Source: Bacteroidales bacterium (lineage in GTDB: Bacteria; Bacteroidota; Bacteroidia; Bacteroidales; UBA4417). Taken from it: a stretch of 9,262 nucleotides of DNA. This document shows, piece by piece, positions 5,633-9,262 of the stretch. Every line of letters starts with the position of its first letter. The first letter of the stretch is position 1. The stretch spans positions 1 to 9,262 of the forward strand of contig JANXXZ010000138.1 in NCBI GenBank assembly GCA_025350385.1, read 5' to 3'. The notes under the pieces were generated by a model. The model saw nothing but the letters and a program-made list of their open reading frames with translations. It had not been told where the DNA came from and made no database searches. A program made the translations under genes and the position numbers.

Positions 5633-7273
5633 TTAATACATTCCACCCATTCCACCCATACCAGGATTTGGCATAGCTGGTTCCTTTTCATCTTTTACTT
5701 CTGAAATAACACACTCGGTGGTGAGAAGCATGCTTGCTATTGAAGCTGCATTTTCGAGAGCTACTCGGGCTACCTTAGTAGGGTCAATTACACCTGTCGA
5801 ATACAAGTATTCATAGGTTTCGGTGCGGGCATTGAATCCGAAGTCATCTTTACCTTCTTTAACAGTCTGTACGATGATTGAGCCTTCGAGACCTGCATTG
5901 GCAACAATCTGGCGCAACGGTTCTTCCAGTGCACGTTTCACAATCTTGATTCCAAGATCTTCATCCTGGTTTTCACCAATCAGGCCATCCAGAGCAGCAA
6001 TAGCGCGGATATAAGCAACTCCGCCACCGGGAATAGTACCTTCTTCGATGGCAGCACGGGTTGCATGCAACGCATCGTCAAAACGGTCTTTCTTTTCTTT
6101 CATTTCCACTTCGCTTGCAGCACCTACCTGGATTACAGCAACTCCGCCGGCCAGTTTGGCAAGGCGTTCCTGCAGTTTCTCGCGATCGTAATCAGAGGTT
6201 GTACTTTCAATCTGTGCTTTGATCTGGCTGATACGGGCAGTAATACCTTCTTTTTCACCTTTACCGCTTACAATAGTGGTGTTGTCCTTATCAATGCTGA
6301 TTTTTTCAGCCTGTCCAAGGTAGGAAAGATCTGCGTCTTCAAGACGGTAACCTTGTTCTTCCGAAATGACTGTTCCGCCGGTAAGAATGGCGATATCCTG
6401 GAGCATCTCTTTGCGCCGATCACCAAACCCCGGAGCTTTAACAGCAATAATTTTGAGTGAACCCCGGATCTTATTTACTACCAGGGTGGCAAGAGCTTCA
6501 CTCTCAACATCTTCGGCAATAATAAGCAAAGGACGACCGGTTTGAACTACCTTTTCGAGGATAGGAAGCAGGTCCTTCATTCCACTTACTTTCTTATCGT
6601 GGATCAGGATGTAAGGAGTTTCATATACTGCCGTCATTTTTTCAGCATCGGTGATGAAGTAAGGGCTGATAAAACCACGATCAAACTGCATTCCTTCCAC
6701 TACTTTCACAGTAGTTTCCATGCCTTTTGCTTCTTCAATGGTGATTACGCCTTCTTTCTTCACTTTTCCCATTGCCTCGGCAATAAGTTTACCAATCATG
6801 GCATCATTATTAGCCGAAACGCTGGCAACCTGCTCGATTTTTTCAATACTGTCGCCAACTTCCTTTGACTGCAGTTTCAAATGAGCTACAACAGCTATCA
6901 CAGCTTTCTCAATTCCGCGTTTCAGGTCCATGGGGTTGGCACCTGCGGTCACATTCTTAAGGCCTGTGGCAATAATGGACTGAGCCAGGACGGTTGCGGT
7001 AGTTGTACCGTCACCGGCGATATCAGCAGTTTTTGAAGCCACTTCCTTCACCATCTGTGCTCCCATGTTCTCAACGGAATCCTTCAGTTCAATTTCTTTA
7101 GCAACTGTCACACCATCCTTGGTTACCACGGGGGCGCCATAGGTTTTCTCAAGAATAACATTGCGCCCTTTGGGGCCAAGGGTTACTTTAACAGCATTTG
7201 ATAAAGCATCCACACCTTTTTTAAGTCGGTCGCGGGCTTCTATTTCGAAAATAATTTCTTTTGATGATTTCAT
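5633..7273 (-). CDS. groEL: Chaperonin GroEL (Hsp60)
   Basis: The 60-kDa chaperonin subunit that forms a double heptameric ring and, with the GroES lid, folds cytoplasmic proteins in an ATP-driven cycle. It is full length at 546 residues. The ATP site is intact: TLGPKGRNV (31-39) and GDGTTT (87-92, with Asp88 equal to E. coli Asp87). The ATPase residue equivalent to E. coli Asp398 is Asp400, in DDALHATRAA. The chaperonin signature AAIEEGTIPGGG spans 407-418. The C-terminus is the usual flexible Gly-Met tail (GMGGMGGMY). The gene starts 29 bp after groES, and AAAAGG lies just upstream of its ATG as a possible weak Shine-Dalgarno site. It is read with groES from the regulatory interval upstream of that gene and ends at the hairpin at 5579-5605. 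Nothing appears broken or unusual. Confidence 0.99.
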   Translation of the reverse strand: MKSSKEIIFEIEARDRLKKGVDALSNAVKVTLGPKGRNVILEKTYGAPVVTKDGVTVAKEIELKDSVENMGAQMVKEVASKTADIAGDGTTTATVLAQSIIATGLKNVTAGANPMDLKRGIEKAVIAVVAHLKLQSKEVGDSIEKIEQVASVSANNDAMIGKLIAEAMGKVKKEGVITIEEAKGMETTVKVVEGMQFDRGFISPYFITDAEKMTAVYETPYILIHDKKVSGMKDLLPILEKVVQTGRPLLIIAEDVESEALATLVVNKIRGSLKIIAVKAPGFGDRRKEMLQDIAILTGGTVISEEQGYRLEDADLSYLGQAEKISIDKDNTTIVSGKGEKEGITARISQIKAQIESTTSDYDREKLQERLAKLAGGVAVIQVGAASEVEMKEKKDRFDDALHATRAAIEEGTIPGGGVAYIRAIAALDGLIGENQDEDLGIKIVKRALEEPLRQIVANAGLEGSIIVQTVKEGKDDFGFNARTETYEYLYSTGVIDPTKVARVALENAASIASMLLTTECVISEVKDEKEPAMPNPGMGGMGGMY

Positions 7274-7302
7274 TTCTTAAACCTTTTAGATGTTAGAATT
7301 TA

Positions 7303-7581
7303 TTAGATGACAGCAAGAATATCGCTTTCGCGCATGATCAGGTAGTCTTTACCATCAACATTAATCTCAGTTCCGGCGTATTTGCCATACAGAACCTGGT
7401 CGCCGACTTTTACGGTCATCGGTTCATCTTTCTTTCCGCTACCAACGGCCACTACGGAGCCTTTTTGCGGTTTTTCTTTAGCGGTATCGGGAATAATGAT
7501 TCCACCGGCGGTTTTTTGCTCGGCTAAAGCCGGTTCAACCAACACGCGGTCTGCCAAAGGTTTTACGTTTACCTGTGCCAT
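7303..7581 (-). CDS. groES: Co-chaperonin GroES (Hsp10)
   Basis: Heptameric lid of the GroEL chamber. The 92-residue protein is of normal length. VKPLADRVLVEP (6-17) is the conserved N-terminal strand, followed by the mobile loop (about 17-35), whose GroEL-contacting hydrophobic tripeptide reads III in GGIIIPD where E. coli has IVL. The core KVGDQVLYGKYAGTEI (58-73) and C-terminal YLIMRESDILAVI match the family. It is the first gene of the groES-groEL operon, with groEL 29 bp downstream. The upstream interval 7582-7847 (266 bp) contains no TAnnTTTG promoter that I can find and no CIRCE element. It holds instead the phased hexamer array at 7708-7743 and a weak sigma-54-like site at 7641-7656. 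Confidence 0.99.
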   Translation of the reverse strand: MAQVNVKPLADRVLVEPALAEQKTAGGIIIPDTAKEKPQKGSVVAVGSGKKDEPMTVKVGDQVLYGKYAGTEINVDGKDYLIMRESDILAVI

Positions 7582-7640
7582 GTTTGATTCGTTTTATGTT
7601 AAATGATTGATTAATTATTAAAAGTGAGTACATAGCCTTG

Positions 7641-7656
7641 TTCACATTTCATGCCA
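7641..7656 (-). promoter_or_regulatory. Weak sigma-54-like promoter candidate for groES
   Basis: The minus strand reads TGGCATGAAATGTGAA. It matches the -24 part (TGGCA) of the sigma-54 consensus TGGCACG-N4-TTGCA well, but the -12 part is TGTGAA and lacks the GC dinucleotide. Nine of twelve defined positions match. It lies 60 bp before the groES ATG and 51 bp downstream of the phased array, a layout typical of enhancer-dependent promoters. The missing GC makes this tentative. Confidence 0.3.
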
Positions 7657-7680
7657 AAGCCTGTTTAAGACCTTTTGAGC

Positions 7681-7800
7681 GACATTTTAACAGAATCAAC
7701 TGAAAGCCTGACAGTATTTGACATTTTCTGCCATTATCTGACATGCTATGATTACTTGAAGGATATAGATGATAGATTCCATTCTGTTAAAAAAAATGTC
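7681..7800. repeat. Imperfect inverted repeat enclosing the phased array
   Basis: GACATTTTAACAGAAT on the plus strand (7681-7696) recurs on the minus strand at 7781-7800 with four extra T residues in its T-run. The inner 12 bp (TTTTAACAGAAT and ATTCTGTTAAAA) match perfectly. The arms enclose an 84-bp segment that contains all four phased hexamers. Confidence 0.65.
7708..7743 (-). promoter_or_regulatory. Four hexamers phased at 10 bp: probable activator/repressor array of groESL
   Basis: Plus-strand hexamers CTGACA (7708), TTGACA (7718), CTGCCA (7728) and CTGACA (7738) begin exactly 10 bp apart with AT-rich 4-bp spacers. In the groES direction they read TGTCAG, TGGCAG, TGTCAA and TGTCAG. One box per helical turn puts all four on the same face of the DNA, as expected for cooperative binding of an oligomeric regulator. 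The array ends 127 bp upstream of the groES ATG. The regulator is not identified in the window. Confidence 0.6.
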
Positions 7801-7825
7801 AGAATGTGGGTGACATTCTGACATT
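7789..7825 (-). terminator. Strong intrinsic terminator after secG
   Basis: On the minus strand AATGTCAGAATGT, a 5-nt loop (CACCC) and ACATTCTGACATT form a perfect 13-bp stem that runs into eight T residues (7789-7796). It begins 22 bp after the secG stop and separates the secG unit from the groES promoter region. Its arms contain the same TGTCAG/CTGACA hexamers as the array at 7708-7743. Confidence 0.9.
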
Positions 7826-7847
7826 CAACTATTTTGCACAGAAACTG

Positions 7848-8183
7848 TTATTTTTTCTTTTCAGCCGGATTAGGTTGATAATCCTGAACCGGTGCTGATT
7901 TCTCGTCAATGGTTGAACGAAGTTCTGTATCGGCCTTGCCCTGGGTTCCACGGTTACGTGGGATTACGAAAATAGATAACAGGCTGAGAGAAAGTAAAAT
8001 GATCGCAAGTGTCCATGTCATTTTCTCAAGAAAATCAGCTGTTTTCCGAACGCCCATAAACTGGTTCGAAGAGGAGAAATTTGAAGCAAGACCACCTCCT
8101 TTTGAATTCTGAACCAGAACTACCAGTGTTAATAATATACATGCGATGAGGATCAGTACCGAAACAAAAATATATGCAGTCAT
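7848..8183 (-). CDS. secG: Preprotein translocase subunit SecG
   Basis: Small inner-membrane subunit of the SecYEG channel that assists SecA-driven protein export. The 111-residue protein has two membrane segments (about 3-24 and 56-74) joined by the diagnostic cytoplasmic loop VQNSKGGGLASNF (24-36), followed by FMGVRKTADFLEKMTW. After the second segment comes a polar, charged tail (76-111) ending in AEKKK, as in other Bacteroidota SecG proteins. The gene starts 29 bp after the TPR-protein gene and is probably co-transcribed with it; a strong terminator ends the unit 22 bp after its stop. The start codon is the only sensible one, as it precedes the first membrane segment directly. Confidence 0.97.
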   Translation of the reverse strand: MTAYIFVSVLILIACILLTLVVLVQNSKGGGLASNFSSSNQFMGVRKTADFLEKMTWTLAIILLSLSLLSIFVIPRNRGTQGKADTELRSTIDEKSAPVQDYQPNPAEKKK

Positions 8184-8212
8184 GGGATAATTTTTATGTT
8201 GTTAAAAATGAA

Positions 8213-9061
8213 TTACTTACGTCCTTGTTTTAATTCTTCAATGCGGGATGCAAAGTAACTGCTTTTTTCGGGAATAAGCAACATCAGTCTTTCATAAATT
8301 TTTATTGCCTTCTGGGTGAGGCCCTGGTTTTCAAAAATCCTGGCTAATGTTTCCGTTACAAGGTCGTCATGTTCAATGGAACCCTGGCGGGCGTGGTCTT
8401 CAGGATTAAAAAATTCCTTGCGGGGTGCACTTATCCTGGGTTCATTCCTGAGAAATTTATCAACCAGTTCGGTTCTTGAAAGAGATTCCGCTCCCGGCGT
8501 TTCTTCTGATCTATGAGTGTTTGTTAGTGGTATATGCGGCTCAATATTTTCTTCCCGGAAGTGTTCAATCTCTGACAAACTGCTCCGGATCAGCTCAATC
8601 ATTTTTGGGGTGGAATCAATTATAGCAATTTCTCCAGTTACTTCCATTTCACCGGGTGGAAAAACAACCGGAGATTCCGATGCCGAATGTGATTTTATTT
8701 CCTCTTTAGTTTCCTGTTCGGCTACTGGTTCCGACCCAGGTATATTTTTCTTTCCGATCAATTCAAGTTCACCACTACCAGGCGCTAGGGTGGCAACAGG
8801 AAGTTCTTCAAGATCAGGTGGTTGAATGGAAGGTCCTTTGATTAATTTTTTCAGAAGACTACGGTCGCCGGCATATGCCGCTGCAAGGCGTAATGCCAAT
8901 GGATAGGCGTCGTGGGTTGAATTATGAAGACTTTTTGCCAGCAGTATCCTGGCAGTTTGAAAATAAGGGTATTCCTTCACCAACTGCCACAGCCCCTCAA
9001 TGGATTTCTCATCGAGTTCCCGTGGATTTGCAAGATAAAGCTCAAGAAGTACCCGTTGCAT
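8213..9061 (-). CDS. Hypothetical protein with C-terminal TPR motif
   Basis: A 282-residue protein of unknown function. The N-terminal part (1-76) is helical and resembles TPR-like helices (LWQLVKEYPYFQTARILLAKSL). The middle (about 77-195) is rich in Glu, Pro and Ser and probably disordered. A conserved-looking block TELVDKFLRNEPRIS (197-211) leads to a TPR-like helical pair (233-266: LVTETLARIFENQGL, then KAIKIYERLMLLIPEK). There is no signal peptide or membrane segment, so it is probably cytoplasmic. It lies directly upstream of secG with 29 bp between. From memory, proteins of this layout occur beside secG in many Bacteroidota, often near lptE and a sigma-54-type regulator gene; those genes would lie beyond the right edge. 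The link to secretion is inferred from position only. Confidence 0.75.
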   Translation of the reverse strand: MQRVLLELYLANPRELDEKSIEGLWQLVKEYPYFQTARILLAKSLHNSTHDAYPLALRLAAAYAGDRSLLKKLIKGPSIQPPDLEELPVATLAPGSGELELIGKKNIPGSEPVAEQETKEEIKSHSASESPVVFPPGEMEVTGEIAIIDSTPKMIELIRSSLSEIEHFREENIEPHIPLTNTHRSEETPGAESLSRTELVDKFLRNEPRISAPRKEFFNPEDHARQGSIEHDDLVTETLARIFENQGLTQKAIKIYERLMLLIPEKSSYFASRIEELKQGRK

Positions 9062-9192
9062 GAAAGAAAACTATTATAAATTGTTAGTATGTATCAGTGA
9101 ATAAAGGACATTCAAAGCAGGCAATTGAAATAAAGCAGAATTTAATCTTCCTTCCCTTGTCACTCAATAATGATGTCTTATATTTAATGTCT

Positions 9193-9224
9193 TCTTCCTT
9201 TTGCCTTTTGTCATCTTCCTTTTG
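9193..9224. repeat. Direct 11-mer repeat in a pyrimidine-rich tract
   Basis: TCTTCCTTTTG occurs at 9193-9203 and 9214-9224, 21 bp apart, within a strand-biased T/C-rich tract upstream of the TPR-protein gene. It leads directly into the heptad array at 9230. The remaining sequence from 9062 shows no clear TAnnTTTG promoter for the minus-strand unit. Confidence 0.6.
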
Positions 9225-9229
9225 TCCCT

Positions 9230-9262
9230 TTGTCCATTGTCCATTGTCAATTGTCCATTGTC
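9230..9262. repeat. Heptanucleotide tandem repeat (TTGTCCA), continuing past the window
   Basis: TTGTCCA, TTGTCCA, TTGTCAA, TTGTCCA and TTGTC follow one another from 9230 to the end, a period of 7 bp with one substitution. TTGTCCC at 9222-9228 is a likely out-of-phase copy. The array reaches the last base, so its full length is unknown. Confidence 0.85.

Noticed and set aside
7718..7723. TTGACA as a sigma-70 -35 box
   Set aside because: Bacteroidota primary sigma factors do not use this hexamer, the orientation points away from groES, and it is one of four phased copies.
7582..7847. CIRCE operator (TTAGCACTC-N9-GAGTGCTAA) for HrcA
   Set aside because: Neither arm is present; AGTGAGTAC at 7623 is only a superficial resemblance.

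Overview
The window looks like chromosomal DNA from a member of the Bacteroidota, probably Bacteroidales-like, though I cannot fix the genus. The reasons are: TAnnTTTG-type -7 promoter elements; little sign of Shine-Dalgarno sequences; the TPR protein - SecG - GroES - GroEL gene order, which I recall from this phylum; a Bacteroidota-style PagL-like protein; and a GIN-domain (DUF2807) lipoprotein. No mobile element, CRISPR array, tRNA or rRNA was recognised.

Layout. (1) 1-576 (+): 3' part of a typical 2-Cys peroxiredoxin, followed by an intrinsic terminator. (2) 632-712: a cluster of REP-like palindromes with the core GGATTTGTAATCC. (3) 834-1604 (-): MazG nucleotide pyrophosphohydrolase with its own TAnnTTTG promoter. 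A second, decayed patch of the same repeat family lies on its other side (1694-1803). (4) 1911-5368 (+): an envelope gene group. It has a good promoter, a terminator-shaped hairpin in the 5' leader, a PagL-like outer-membrane beta-barrel, a GIN-domain lipoprotein 5 bp downstream, and a polytopic GT-C-type glycosyltransferase-like membrane protein. (5) 5579-9061 (-): groEL and groES, a 266-bp regulatory interval, then (upstream in transcription order) secG and a TPR-containing hypothetical protein. (6) 9193-9262: simple-sequence repeats, including a TTGTCCA heptad array that runs off the window end.

How the genes fit together. The minus-strand right half serves protein homeostasis: SecG takes part in Sec export and GroES/GroEL fold proteins in the cytoplasm. 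A strong terminator after secG separates the two transcription units. The space between it and groES holds the most striking non-coding structure in the window: four hexamers (TGTCAG-like on the groES strand) spaced exactly 10 bp apart, flanked by a long imperfect inverted repeat. No TAnnTTTG promoter is visible there, and a poor sigma-54-like element lies between the array and groES. I infer an activator-controlled, possibly stress-inducible groESL promoter. The plus-strand middle cluster is envelope-related. Its PagL homologue keeps the His and Ser of the catalytic motif but has Asn where Pseudomonas PagL has its catalytic Glu. That makes its activity, and the role of the linked lipoprotein and glycosyltransferase-like protein, open questions.
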